Source: Cryptomeria japonica
Taxonomy: Eukaryota; Streptophyta; Pinopsida; Cupressales; Cupressaceae
NCBI RefSeq assembly: GCF_030272615.1
Contig: NC_081413.1
Span: forward strand, 603,074,709 to 603,138,708
Length of the DNA: 64,000 nt
Reading direction: 5' to 3'
Part shown: piece after piece, positions 34,067 through 46,900 of the stretch
Position numbering within the stretch: the stretch's first letter is position 1
Layout of the letters: each line of letters opens with the position of its first letter
The notes under the pieces: model-generated
Database searches by the model: none
What the model was told of the DNA's origin: nothing
The model's input: only the letters and a program-made list of their open reading frames with translations
Program-made: the position numbers and the translations under genes

Positions 34067-34862
34067 TGTTAGGATTAATGATAGTCCCAAAGATACTGAG
34101 AGGGGTGGGGGGGTGAATGAGTATCTAATCGGTTAACAAAATATTTAACCTTATTAAGTATTTTGCATTCCAAAACAGTGTACTGGTAAATAAGAATTAA
34201 TGCAGTAAATAGGAACAATAAAGACAACATAGAAAACACACCATAACACAAGATGTTTAATGAGGAAACCCGATGTGGGAAAAAACTCGGTGGGATTTGT
34301 GACCCACAATATTCACTCACTGGCCAAAGAATAAATATTACTTACAATAAGGGCCTTGCACATGTAGGAAGACCAACTGCCTAGAGCTCATTGCTCAATC
34401 TATAAAATAGAAGTCTCACTGACTTACAAAATGGATTATCAAAATCCAATACAATGTACTACTTCAAATTAGCATCAACTATGCTAGGTTCAGTACCGGT
34501 TTAAGCTCATACTATAACCATAAACCTTATACAAGATTTGCCTTATTATTCACTCATTCCTATCTCATCTCCTATTCCATATCTATATGTTCTCTCTTGA
34601 AATTATTTACATGATCTCATACATATATGAGTCTATTACAATATGCCATGTTGGATTTACAAAATATTTTACAATTAAATACAATAAACAAAAGTTCATT
34701 CCTGTCGGCTGGGGTGTCGATATGCATTGTTGCCGTTGTCGATGAAGTGTCTCTTGGTGTTGGTGCCTGCCGGTGGTTTGCCAGATGAATGTCGAGTGGT
34801 TACCTGTAGGTTGCCATCAATGACAACACCATCATTTCTCACTAGAGTGTATAATGCCAACA
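34067..34862 (-). repeat. B middle LTR (796 bp)
   Basis: It aligns with 25994-26797. It is bordered by a primer site on one side (34064) and a polypurine tract on the other (34863-34875), so it serves as 3' LTR of one unit and 5' LTR of the next. Confidence 0.9.
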
Positions 34863-35202
34863 ATCTCCCCCTTTGGCATTGATGGCAACACTCATGAGAA
34901 AAATCCAAAAACTGTTTCCAAAAAGTGAAGTCCAAAAATTTACCAAAAAGATGTACTCCACTTGAGCAGATGATCTCCTCTGAATAGCCATTTTTCTCTA
35001 TCCACTACTCCCCCTTTGACATACATGACAAAGGTTGTTAAAAATTGTCAAAAGTTTATTCATGTCGGTTGGGGTGCCGGTATGCATTGTTGCCGCTGCC
35101 GGTGGTTTGCCAGATGAATGTTGGGTGGTTACCTATAGGTTGCCAGTAGGTTGCCATCAATGACAACACCATCATTTCTCACTAGAGTGTAGAATGCCAA
35201 CA
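34863..35202 (-). repeat. Residual upstream unit of B: interior fragment plus LTR fragment
   Basis: 34863-35048 matches the interior next to the polypurine tract at 26798-26990. From 35049 the sequence switches to the first 154 bp of the LTR (ending GCCAACA at 35202). The switch lies in CAAA, which is present at both parental positions. A deletion therefore removed most of one LTR and almost a whole interior. Confidence 0.85.
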
Positions 35203-35253
35203 ACAACATAACTAGTTGTAAAAAATCAACTAATAGATAAATATGCTCTAACA

Positions 35254-37220
35254 CCCCCCCTTAAGTGAAACTTAGGGTGAGTAAAAAAATTATAAATGCA
35301 AAAATGGGTCTTGACAACAAAAGGTCTGATTAGGTACCCATGTACAAACCAATGAAGTCTCTCTAAGCAGAGAAAATGAGAAAAACCACATGGGAAGAAA
35401 ACCCCTCTCCAAAAGCGAGAGATGCAGTGTATGAAAAGAAACATAAACTGCTAAAAAGGAATGAAGGACTAAGAAGCGAAGGAATAGGAATATTAAGAAC
35501 ATTATCAAATTAAAAAGAAGCTATAGACAACCGTCAAATGATAACTGCTATAGTGCTAAATGAAGAAACTCCTCTGAAACAAAGATGATCAGGATCAAGA
35601 AGACAATAATATGCACGAGTATCCCTAATGACAGTACTTAAACAATTAGATGACAAACAAAAGAAAAAAAACTCAGTCGAAGACACAGATGGCACATGAA
35701 TCTGCACGAGTGATCTCCACAACACTACTCAACCATGCAAGAGAAAAATGCTAGTAGAAAATACAGGCGCCAATATTTTGTAGAACTTTGATCAATTGAG
35801 GATGGAAGATTGCCTCCAAGAGAAAACCAAGGAAGCATTAGTACCAATAGTATAAAGTCCCCCATAATGCTGTCAAGAGAGAGGCATGTCATGCCCATTA
35901 AACTGTGTGTCACCATGAGGTGCATGAAGGAGAATCTGAATGTTCTCAAGAAAGTACCCACAATTAAAAAGGGCAAGCAACTAATGCACAGGTGTGGGAC
36001 AAGAATCTCTAGGATTTAATATTGTTATGGAGGATACTCATCGGAGAAAGGTGTGATGGAAAAAAAGGCACTACACAACCCTCCACGATAGTTTGTAATA
36101 CAGTGTATGTACAAAGTGAGGCACAACAAAATGTGCAAAGTCCCCAAAAATCATATACAAGAGGGACACTTTATCTTAGCGTGTGTGCAAGGAACAAGTG
36201 CTTAAAAAAGATACTCAAAATGCTCAAATTGGGCAAAGTATTGCAAATACATGTAGGACATCCCAAACAAAGCCATCCACTGTAAATAGAAATATTTTAG
36301 GAGCTAGAATGACCAAGTAATCAGCCATGAAGTGAAAACACAAAAGATTGAATAAAAGTTATCTAGAGAAGAATATGTAAAATCTAATAGCAAATATGTA
36401 TAGGTGACTCTGAGAGCTTTTTGACTATATGTGGAAGTTGAAAAATAAAGTCTATTTCTCTAAGTTATGGTCTTGGAAGCACAAAATTTAAAAGCTGACT
36501 TTGGAGGCCTAGTACGAAAAAATTGGTGCATAATCTAATGAGGAAACCTTCAGAATTAGATAGCCCTTTGAACCATATTTCCAACAATATTTCATTTGCC
36601 CAATTTCAACTCCATATGACGAAGTTATGAGCAAAACACTGGACTACTTTTTAGGTCTTGGAAGGCTTGAAGGGACCCCAAAAAAGAAAAAAATCCCAAA
36701 ATAGCAACTTTTCAAAAATAGTAAGTTTTTGAAAAATGGTAAGTTTTCAAAATAGAAACTTTTCAAAAATAGAATGTTTCCAAAATAAAAAATTGCCGAA
36801 AATAGAAAGTTTATGAAATAGAAACTTGCTGAAAATGAAAACTTGTTGAAAATAGAAACTTTTTGAATTTTTTTGCAAAGAATTTCTGATCTCCAATTTT
36901 GACAAATTGATAGGCAATTTTAGTATTCTTGAGCCTCCTAAGCACAATGGTGACATCCATTTTGCCCCAAAAATGAGCAAATGTTTGAGCTACCCCTAGA
37001 AGTTGCCTCAAAAAATATGCTCTCAACAAATTTGATTCTAAATTTCAATTGTTTGGATTTTGATGAAGTGACAATTGATCTTAGGGTTTTTTGACGTTGC
37101 AGATGTAGAGGTGATGCTCGGTTTGTTCCAAAGTTGATTTAAAATTGCTCACAACCAAATACACAAAAAAATAAATCTGTGACCCTAGAAGGGGCTTGTG
37201 GAATCTATGCTTTGATACCA
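35254..37220 (-). other. Interior of element E
   Basis: It is bordered by a polypurine tract (35265-35254) and a primer-site remnant reading TGGTATCAAAGCATA on the minus strand (37220-37206). Open frames of 60-90 codons occur on both strands, but none shows a retroelement motif, so I name no product. Confidence 0.6.
36700..36870. repeat. Degenerate short tandem repeat (AAAATAGAAACTTTT-like)
   Basis: About ten imperfect copies of a ~15-18 bp unit with AAATAGAAAGTTT or AAATAGAAACTTG cores lie in the interior of element E. Confidence 0.7.
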
Positions 37221-37628
37221 TGTTGAGTTACAAAATTTTAATACCATGAATTTTCAAATATCTGATAACAAGTTAAATTTTACAACACAAATGTTTGCAA
37301 CAAGCCTACAAGATCAAATGACAAATAAGAACACCTTCCACAAATGAGAGTTGCACAAATGAATGCTATATTACTAAAAAACAAAGAACACAAAATTACA
37401 GAATGAGTTACAATTGTACATTTAGGTGCTTATAAAGAAAGCACAAAACTAAATTTAGGATAATGAAAGTACAAACATGAGAAGCTAAATAAAGCTCAAC
37501 TCTAGCTAAATTAAATGCATAAAAGCTAGACAAGATGCACAACTAAAATAAGTACTCTTAAGTGAACTTAAGCAAACAAGTATAACTAGCTGTAAAAACA
37601 ATAACTAATAGCTAAATATGCTCTAGTA
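37221..37628 (-). repeat. E 5' LTR (about 408 bp)
   Basis: It begins right after the primer-site remnant and aligns with the split copy at 25670-25993 plus 35208-35253. The outer end is TACTAGAGC, where the partner has TGTTAGAGC. Confidence 0.78.
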
Positions 37629-38747
37629 GTTGTGGTATGATAGCATTTATACTAGGGTGAACTATATTTATAGGTATTGTGACCTGATGTTGTATAAATG
37701 GATTGGTTAGAATTTGTTGTGAGTTGGGTAGGGGTTGGGAGAATGATTGAATGTTCAATGTGTGTGAAAGGTTGGAAACATTAAATAGTTGGAAAGTTTG
37801 TGATCTCCATAAATCATCTAAGGGGTTGGTGGATGTTGTGGTTGTTATCGTTATGCCATCTTGTCATCTAAGTTGTGATGTCAAAATTTGGTGGAAGTTT
37901 TGCCCCACTTTGGACTAGTTGTAGCAAGAAATGGTCCTTGTCCACTTTGAAAATTTTATCCAAATAATCTATATTTTAGGGATTTTGGGCAAACTCTTGT
38001 AACCTTGGAGAATATTTGAGTTGCACTACAAGAGTGTCATCTACAATTTGTTCTTAAAAAGATGTGTGTTGGTATGTTGTTTTATGTTGTTGGTTAAACA
38101 TTTGTTATGCATTCTAGTAGTATGAGTATTTGACTCCATTAGCTTCCTGGTCTAAAACCTTATAAGTGGCATAGAAAGGTGGACCTAGTTGGGTTGGTTC
38201 TAATATGTGAAATGTACCTGTAATGGAAATTGATTTATTTATGTTTTGTAAAATGATCTAGAAAGTAAAAGTGCAAGGATAAGTGATTATTTTTGGACTT
38301 AAGCATTTATGTGTGAGGACTAGATGTGTGTAGTTGGATTGAAATGTTTGGGTTGATGGTTTTGATTTGGAGTAGGAAGTTTTAAACTTTTGGATTATAT
38401 TTGAAATGATGATTTTGGGTAGAAGACGTAATGGAAGACTAGAGGATGATGTTGGATGAAAGTCAAAGTTGATCTAATTAATCTAGATTTATTAGGGATG
38501 ATAGAGTATTTTAAATTATTGATAACTTAGGATAGGCAATTTTCCTATCAAAAATTGGACAAGAACTTTGGAATTCACTAAAATAGGAGTTGCCAAAGTT
38601 CTAAGCTATTTTATAAAAAAAATGATAAGGGTAACTTATCACCTTACTTGAGATAGGCAAGTTCTCCAGAAAAATACAAGCTAGAGACAAGAGATTTAAA
38701 GATATAGATTTCAAGACTTTTAGAAAAGATTGAGTTTTGTTTGTTTT
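37629..38747. other. Intergenic stretch, nothing recognised
   Basis: AT-rich sequence with no open frame above 60 codons, no LTR terminus and no RNA gene that I can identify. Confidence 0.6.
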
Positions 38748-41189
38748 TGTTGGCATTGTGTTGTTATTGATGTCAACCGATATAGGGTGGAAACTGGTAT
38801 GGGAGATGTGTGTGCAGTATTGTCATTGATCCACACTGGATGAGATGTCTTTGATTTCATTAGCATAGTAGGTCACCGGTAAGGGAGAACAAGCCAGCTA
38901 GCATATTGGCCTTTGGAGTCACCGGTACACAAGTTAGTGTTGACTTGTGTTGAAGACATAAGGACTGTAGGCCGGTAAGTGACATGTTGGTAGTACATAG
39001 TTGCCAACCAAGAAGAGAGCAAGATGCTGGACTTTTGATTGTGATGAAGAGGGAGAATGTTACCTAAATCACATCAACACTGAAGGAGAAGTATGTGCAG
39101 GTCACCGATATCCCGTGTGGATGTGAAACTATAGGAATCCCACCAGATAAAGATGCAGTCACCATTTGAAGAGATGACTGACAGTGAATGTGCCCCAACT
39201 AGATCACATGTGCCTATTTGAAGATATGCTACTCAAATAGAGAAGCCATATTGGTGCAATGCAGGATGTAGATGACAAGGATCCACTCCCACCTGTAAGA
39301 TAAGCTTATCTCCTATTTTTCTTGGAATGCATCATAGTTCTCAGAGATAAGATAAAAGAGTTAAAGGAAAGTGTTTGAAGGCTCACACTAGATCAATTGG
39401 TGAAACACTAAGTTGCCTTAGGTGCATAAGATCAGAGATATGCACCGGATCAGCCAGGTAGACATGTTGAGTTGCTAGTACAAAGAAGGAAGGATATGTT
39501 TGTCACCTTGACAAAAATCATAATTGTAGAACCAGTCCAGTGGTGAAGAAAGGTGTTGCCACAGATGCAGACATATGCAGTATGGTGAAAGTTGATGACA
39601 TGATATCGTCAAGGTGTTTACTTGTAAGTATGTCCACCAGTAATGCTATCAAAGTGTAGATGTAGAAGGCTCTTAACTGATGAAGATGTGTATGAGATCA
39701 TTGGCATGTCTGTTGACCAGTTTAGGTGCTCCACTGAAAGAGAAGAAGAGTGAAAGGTTGAAGGAAGACTAGTTAGGATATAACTGATAGGGTTTGTGAA
39801 GCGGTAGATGAACCCGGGTGAGTGGTTGGTCAGTGATCTTGTATGGACCTACAAAGAAGACATAGAAAAGGTGGATGCCGAAAAAGGGGCCACATGGAGG
39901 TGAAGTGGCATGCATGCATAGGTTAGTGTGATTTGTCGGTGAGGTCATTGGTGACTGGTCCAACATTTAATGGCGACTGTGAAGCTCGAGGAAGAAAAGC
40001 AGAGGATTGTGGCTCAAGATGAAGGAAACAATAGAGATCCTAAAAAGACTGATCTTATAGATTAAAGAGGATGAAGGGAAATGCATCACTCACGTGATCG
40101 ATTAGACAAAAGGCCGAAAACATGCTACAGACAACAAAAGAGAGGAGACATGTTTTTCAAAATAAACAGATGGGCGATGCTCATTGATTGAGTGTTGAAC
40201 ATTGATCAAGGACATGATAATAGATTGAATTTGATATGCCAGGATGATTAGAGATCAAATCGGATGTAAATTCAGTGCATAGTGGAAACCCTAACCGCAC
40301 CAATGTTCAAACTCACGTCTTGATAGAAAAATTGGGCTATAAGAGTGCGAGCCAAATATATTATTTGTGTTGCTGAATGAGAGAGGATTGCTGCTACATG
40401 TGAGAGAAAATTAGTCAAGTTCTTAAAGTCAATCAGAGAAGAGACTAAGTGTGAGAGATAATCGGGTTGAAGAGTTCAACCGATAATAGTGAGGCAACTG
40501 ATAGATGACCATTGAGTTTGATAGAGGAGTAAACTAGTGGTGACCAAACCGATAGACAAGAGTTGTAGAAGATTGCAGAGAAGGCAAGCTGAGAACCAAC
40601 AGAGAGTAGAACTAGTAGAGAGAAGAACTGATAGGGAATAAGAAGAGGTTGAACAAAGAAAGGTGCAACATAAAGTAAGGTGCAACAAAGAGTGGGTTGC
40701 AGCAGGAGATAAGGTTCCTGTAGAGAAAAGGGTGAAGAGAGAACCGACAAAGATCTGTAGAGAAGAAAACTGATGGAGAGACATACATGAGAGTTACAAA
40801 GTTCTTTTGTAATAAGAAGATAACTTTTGTATTCAAAATATGATATTGTAATCATTGAGTTGGAGCTCGGTGCCCTAAAGTAGGAGTGGTACTCCTTGGG
40901 TTGGTGCCCTAAATGTTGTAACTGAGGTTTTCATTATGAGGCTAGATTGGAGTAGCAGTCTCCAACAACACTTCTCACCAAGGTTTTTCCCATCTTGGGT
41001 TTTCCTTGTACATCTGGTGTTATGTGATGTCCCTTTTATGTGTGGTTGCCTTTGTGTGAGTCTCCCATCTAATCAATATGTCTTTTTATGTTAGATCTAT
41101 TAACTGGTATACACACATAGGACAGAAAAGGAAAAAGATTATAAATCATTGATTCACCCCCCCCTCTCAGTGACATCTAGTGTTCAACA
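38748..41189 (+). mobile_element. Solo LTR G (2,442 bp)
   Basis: It starts TGTTGGCATTGTG and ends AGTGTTCAACA. Flanks GTTTT (38743-38747) and GTATT (41190-41194) differ at one base. It contains GTTATTGATGTCAACC in U3, GGTTTTTCCCATCTTGGG (about 40980) and GATTCACCCCCCCCTCTCAG (about 41152). It is twice the length of the other Copia-type LTRs here. Short open frames inside are not supported as genes. Confidence 0.85.
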
Positions 41190-43439
41190 GTATTTTATAA
41201 TGATTTTGATTTGGTTCGAAGATGATTGAAAATTAAGGTGTAAGTTGAATGATCAATTTTAGATGAGGAATTGTCTACGAGTACTTAGTTCAAAATGGAA
41301 GAAAAAATGTTAGGTTTATAGTTGTCATGAGAAAGTGGAAGTTTTTTTTTTTTGAAAAGAAGTAGCAAAATGATGAAATATTGTTGGGTGTTTAATATAT
41401 GTTCAAAATTAATGTTGTGAAAAATTCAAAGAGAAATGGATATTAGGATGGTTAGAAGGGCCTATGGTCAATGGAGGTGACAATTTTAAGTAGGTTATAA
41501 TATAGAGAAATGACAACTGTTTGGGTGTTGGGATGGTTTGATAGATATTCTAGGTTTATCTAAGGTTACTCATGCTAAAGTTTCAATCAAACAAGGTCCA
41601 ATGTATTAATATGAGGAATTTGATTGGTTATTTTTGGTGAAATAGTGTATTCATTGAAGTAGAAGTTTTGAACCAAAATGAAAGTGCTAAGGGATGGATC
41701 ATAAGTATTGGAAAGTCTATGGATTGATTGACAAAGAAGTGGTAACAAGCACATGCACATAGATATATAATGCATGCAGTGATAGATGAAAAAATAAAGA
41801 ATATCTCAAAAGTGCTAAAAAAGAATAGGCACTAACTGCAATGTAGTAAAGTATATACCTTCATAATTTCACTCATTTTAGACTCACTTTGGTGGTTGTG
41901 CCTCATGATCCTGGTTCAACTTTGATTGTGCTCAATTTTGGGACTCTTTCTGGAAGTTCAGTGCAATCTCTTACTTAGAGACCTTTCCTAGTACCCTTAT
42001 CCTCCTAGACTAGGGTACCTAGTGCTCCTCTCCAAGCATTTTGGCTTCGAATTCAAAATCATAATGATTGGTTTGTGAGTATTGAGAAAGTTCTCCCCAA
42101 TGTCAGCCTCAACCAAAAATTAAACTTGAAATTGTGTGGGTTGTATAAAAATTAAACTCCCTCTCTCATTTGAAAATCTATCTCACACATCAATTGAATT
42201 CTTATGAGCATTCTATTGAAGCATATTCAAGGCATTTGAGGAGAAGTCTCCTTAGTAAAAGGCCCAATTTTTTTAATATTGATTACTTATTTAATGTTTC
42301 AAGTATTTTGATATGATTGTTTAAAAAAATCATGAAAAAGGGACTTCATATGTAAACTTGTAAGCATTTGATGTTTCAAAAATGAAGAATGAATTTAAAT
42401 TAGTTATAATTAATTTTTGACGCATAATTTAGAAACACTACCTATTCCATTGAGTCAAGATTTGAGTCACCTTTCCAATACCTATAATTTTTTTTTTTGA
42501 CAAGAAATGTAAAAGTTATACCTATTTTACTAAAATGTGCTTTTTTGGGTGTTTCAAATGTATACCCATTTTGAAAAAAAAGTCAAGAAATGGATATTTG
42601 CTTTTGACATTGAAAAATCGATATCCATTTTTTCTAACATATTTTTTCCCTCCATTTTTGCCTTGGAAAAGCTTTGGAATTAGGCTTGGGAGGGTCAAGG
42701 CTAAAAGGTCAACTACTCCAATGTGTTTAGAGGTTTCATCCTCTTTTCTCAACTTTGCTCTTCATGCTAACAACTTTTTTATTATTATCCAAATTTGGTT
42801 AAACGAAAAGGGTATCATTAAGGAAATTGTTAGTTTTCCAACAATATAAGATATACCTTAATTTGAATTTAATAAATAATTATTATTGATTTTCTACATG
42901 CATCATGTTTAAAGTCTTGATTGATAGGCTAATTGAAAAACATCTATTACTTTCAAATGGTTTCATAGTTTTTGAATTTGAAAGTTGTGTCACACTCTAT
43001 GATTCACAAACTATATGTTAATCTTTTTTGAATTTCACAAATTTTTGACCAAGTTATGGTTAAGGAACAAATGATTTTTAATACTTTTAAAAAGTCCTAA
43101 TAAAAAATTCATAACTAATTATTTAATTGTAAAAAAATTATAAAAAAATATGAATCACATCTGAGCATGTGTCCTCTACTTATATTAAAAGTTTCAAAAA
43201 AAGTATTATTTTTTACTTGTACTTAGATTAGATAGACATACACCCATTTTTTATTTATTTTTGCTAAAATTTTTAGTTCAATTCATTGAAATTTCAAAAT
43301 TTTACCAAATAGATTTACTTTTTTCTCTAGAAAGTAGCTATTAGCTTAGAAGCTACATTCAATTTTCTACATATATATTTTTTTTAATAAAAGTGGATTA
43401 TTCCATGAAACTTTTTTATTAATATTTTTTATTTTTTAC
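41190..43439. other. AT-rich intergenic DNA with one LTR fragment
   Basis: Apart from the LTR fragment at 41842-42214, I see only AT-rich sequence with homopolymer runs and no gene. A T-rich end at 43405-43436 probably marks the poly(A) tail of the neighbouring minus-strand LINE. Confidence 0.6.
41842..42214 (+). repeat. Orphan Gypsy-type LTR fragment
   Basis: It aligns along its length with 54415-54819: shared landmarks include TTGTGCCTCATG, CCAAGCATTTTGGCT, AATCATAATGAT and CATCTATCTCACACAT. It has no adjoining coding remnant. Confidence 0.8.
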
Positions 43440-43967
43440 ACAGGATTCAAAGAGCATACCGAAGGAAAGAACCCTGGGAAGAAAACCTTCGGTCACAACT
43501 CGTAAAATAAACCTATAGTATCTAACAGATTAGTTTATACACCCCACCCAAAACCAGTTACCACATACAAAATGCGGTCACAACACATATAATATCAGTT
43601 TTGCATAGAGCCCATATGACAATTTGCCGAAAAAACCCATCGGATAATTTTCAAATGTAGACTCCACAGCTGCTATTAATGGAAGAAGACAAAATTTTCC
43701 AAAGCCCTATGCCAAATCCCATGAGCCAAAAAACCTTGCTGCAAAAAAAGAAAGTATCAAAAAACCTTTGGAAAAACACTATTGTATCATATGCCATGAG
43801 CTCGAATACTCCTCCAGACAATGACCATGAATACTTAAAATGAAAGGGGAAAGCAAGAATAATTATCATCATAAAAATTTACATCAACATTACTCAAGAA
43901 AATCACATAACTATTGCTGCAAACCTTCCCATACCCTTGAAGGAATTTCCTCAAAACCCACTTCTCA

Positions 43968-46900
43968 CTGATTAGCATTGCTATCAATGGCTAAATTTGC
44001 CAAATAATCTGCAATCTTATTAACTTTTCTGTAACAATGGGATACCAAGAAAGATTCAAACAATTCTAATTTTTGTAAAATGGGATCAAGTATATACTAC
44101 AAATTTCAACAATTCGATTTTGTTTTTCATAACACATTGAATAATCACCATAGAATCACCTTCAATTATTAAGTCCTTAATTCTCAAAGAGATTGCCATA
44201 TCCAATCCAAAAGACAAAGCATGAAATTTAGCATAATTGTTAATTTTAAAACCAATAGCATGACACTTAGCTTGAATAAAATTTGCATTGTGATCATAAA
44301 TTACCATGCCTACCCTAGTCGGCCTAGGGTTACCACGAGAGGCCCCATCAAAATTCAGTTTAAAGTGCCCCTGCAGAGGAGGTTTCCATCTAGCAAAGAA
44401 TCTCTTACCTATTGCATTATTCTTTTTAAAAATTGAACCAAGAGAGGGTAAAACTGACAGCATCTTCCAAACTCTAGTAACTCTACTATCCCAGTGCAAA
44501 AAAGAAGTAAGATTTTCCAAATTCTTATAAATAAATGACAAATCAACCTCAAAGATTGAAGACACAATTTTTAATAGAAACTCAGATACAAGAGATCTTT
44601 TTTTTAAAATATCTTGTTGTTTCTCTCTAGCCAAACATTCCAAATCACAATAGATAGAGATATGATCCAAAGGCATGCATAAAAAGATGAGGCAAACATA
44701 AAGGGCCAAGATCTAAAATGGGAAATGAGATCCTTACCAATAACAAAGGATATATTTAACTTCTCAAACAACCACTACCAACATTCATAAGAATAATCAC
44801 AATGTAGGAATAGGTGTGAAGAAGATTCCAAATTTTTGTTACAAAGGATACAAGGGAAAACAATAGTAATACCAAGCTTGTCTAGTCTCATACCTGTAAG
44901 GACTCTGTCCTGAACTGCCAACCAAGCAAAGGCTCCAGTTTTAGGAAGACAAGCCGAATGCCAAAACAACTTATAGGGCCAAGATGATAAATCTTTAGCA
45001 ACCATAAGAGAGTTGTAACCATCTTTAACAATGTACTTACCAGAAATATTCTTTGTCCAAATAAGTTCATCCTCAGAATCAGAAAGAAATACAATTCTAT
45101 CCCTCAAAATATTCTCAAAATCTAATTTCATACTTTGATCAACATCTAAGAAATCAATCGATTTCCATCTAGCTAGCTTAAGGGGTCCACTAGTCACAAT
45201 TTCAAAATAATCTGCTACAAAAACACTCCAAAGGGAGGAATGAACAGTGATCAAAGAAGACCAATCCCTAATATTCACCAAAGGTGTGTGTCCATTCCAT
45301 ACTTCACCCCAGAATCTGACCTTTCTACCATTATGAACAATCCATGAGAGATGAGGCAAAATAACTGATCTACATTTACAAAGGAAATTCCAAATAGTAG
45401 AACCCAAAGGCAAATTTGAGACTTTAAAAATATACTCTCTCGGTCCATTATTTAAATATTTGACAAACATAATCTGTGCCCATAAGGAGATAGGCTTGTC
45501 ATATAATTTCCAAACCAACTTAGCACCTAAGGCTAAATTCTGATTCTCCAGACTCCGAATTCCTGTTCCCCCGAGTTCCTTAGGCAAACATACCTTATCC
45601 CATGCAACTAAAGGGAGTTTCTTCTTGCCATCTTTATTATTGTTCCAAGGAAAATTTCTAAGAGTATCCTGTAAACTAACAATAGCTGCTTTCAGAGACT
45701 TCAAAACAGACATGATATATATGGGAACAACATTCAAAACAGACTTGACGAGAACAATTTTACTCGCCAAAGCTAACCATCTATGATTCCATGAGAGAAT
45801 TCTTTTAGAAATGACCAAAATAATCTTATCCCATAAACCAATCTTATCTTGTTTAACAAAGAAAGGAATCCCAAGGTAAGTACATGGAAGATTTCCAGTC
45901 TCAATTCCCCAAAATGATTGAAACCTATGTTGAACCAGTTTTGATGTATTAAGGAAAAAAATCTTTGATTATCACCATTCAAATTCTGACAAGAAAATGA
46001 TGCATAATTCTATATTATTCCATTAATCACTTTTGCCTCAACTAACGAAGCATGTCCAAATAACATAGTATCATCTACAAATAGACAATGAGAAATACTT
46101 TGGGGAATATTCTGAATCCTTATACCTTTCCAAAGCCCCCCCACTTTAGAAACCCTAATAGCCCAACTAAAGGTTTCAGCTAGGAGAATAAACAGAAAGG
46201 GAGAAAGGGGATCTCCTTGTCTCAAACTCCTAGAGGAAGTGAAAAAACCACAAGGAGAACCATTAATTAAAACTAAGAATCTTGCAGAAGAAATACATGT
46301 ATGAATCCATTTGACCCAGGCCCTGGAAAAACCTAACTTCTCAAGAACAACACATAAAGCCCCCCACTCTACTCTATCGTAAGCCTTCATCATGTCTAGT
46401 TTAAGTATCATGGCTAGGGTTCTTTGGGTGGAAATATAATGCAGCACCTCATGTGCTACAATTGCACCCTCTATCGTCTCCCTTTCGAAAACAAAACCAC
46501 CTTTCTCCAATGAAATGATCCTAGGTAGAATTTTTGCCAACCTAAGGGAAATTGCCTTCGTAAATATCTTATACGAAGTGTTACATAAAGCAATCAGGTG
46601 AAAGTCAGCAAAAGTCTTAGTATCCTCTTTTTTAGGAATAATTGTAATCATTGTAGTATTAAGTTCTTTTAAAATAGACCTATTTCTCCTAGCTTCCTCG
46701 AGAGCCAATAAAACATCATTTCCCACAAAATCCCAACATTTCTGAAAAAATAAAGGAGTAAAATCATTTGGTCCTAGAGCTTTATCCAGATTCATGGTAA
46801 AGATAACACTCTTAACTTCTTCTAAGGAAAAGGGAGACATCAACATCTTATTGTCTTTCAAAGATACTAAAGGAGGAATATTAGATATAATATCATTGCT

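Larger units (their letters stand above)
25994..35202 (-). mobile_element. Pol-less LTR retroelement B (family B), partial tandem with three LTR copies
   Basis: Perfect 5-bp target duplication ACAAC (25989-25993 and 35203-35207). Read on the minus strand: a 154-bp 5' LTR remnant (35202-35049), 186 bp of interior next to the polypurine tract (35048-34863), a full LTR (34862-34067), primer site, gag-like ORF1, ORF2, polypurine tract, and a full LTR (26797-25994). The ORF1-ORF2 spacer and ORF2 are interrupted by solo LTRs A3 and F. No pol gene is present. Confidence 0.9.
25670..35253 (-). repeat. E 3' LTR, split by element B
   Basis: The pieces 25670-25993 and 35208-35253 together align with 37221-37628 (same order of AACACCTTCCACAAATGAGAG, GAATGCTATATTACTAAA and AATATGCTCTA). 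Element B lies between them with ACAAC on both sides. Confidence 0.82.
25670..37628 (-). mobile_element. Small Copia-like element E, interrupted by element B
   Basis: Two related ~0.4-kb LTRs on the minus strand (37628-37221; and 35253-25670, interrupted by B) flank a 1.97-kb interior. The interior has a primer site at its 5' end and a CTTAAGGGGGGG polypurine tract at its 3' end (35265-35254). The size rules out a full gag-pol, and I see no coding remnant I can name, so it is a non-autonomous or internally deleted Copia-type element. The left LTR is also followed by a primer-site-like sequence, suggesting an LTR-sharing tandem. Confidence 0.7.

Noticed and set aside
35810-36285. Two plus-strand frames (69 and 87 codons) as possible host exons
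   Set aside because: They lie inside element E between its primer site and polypurine tract, lack known motifs and have no convincing splice context.
40445-40855. 136-codon minus-strand frame in solo LTR G
   Set aside because: Low-complexity Leu/Ser content, overlapping frames open too, no motif; it is antisense to a purine-rich LTR stretch.
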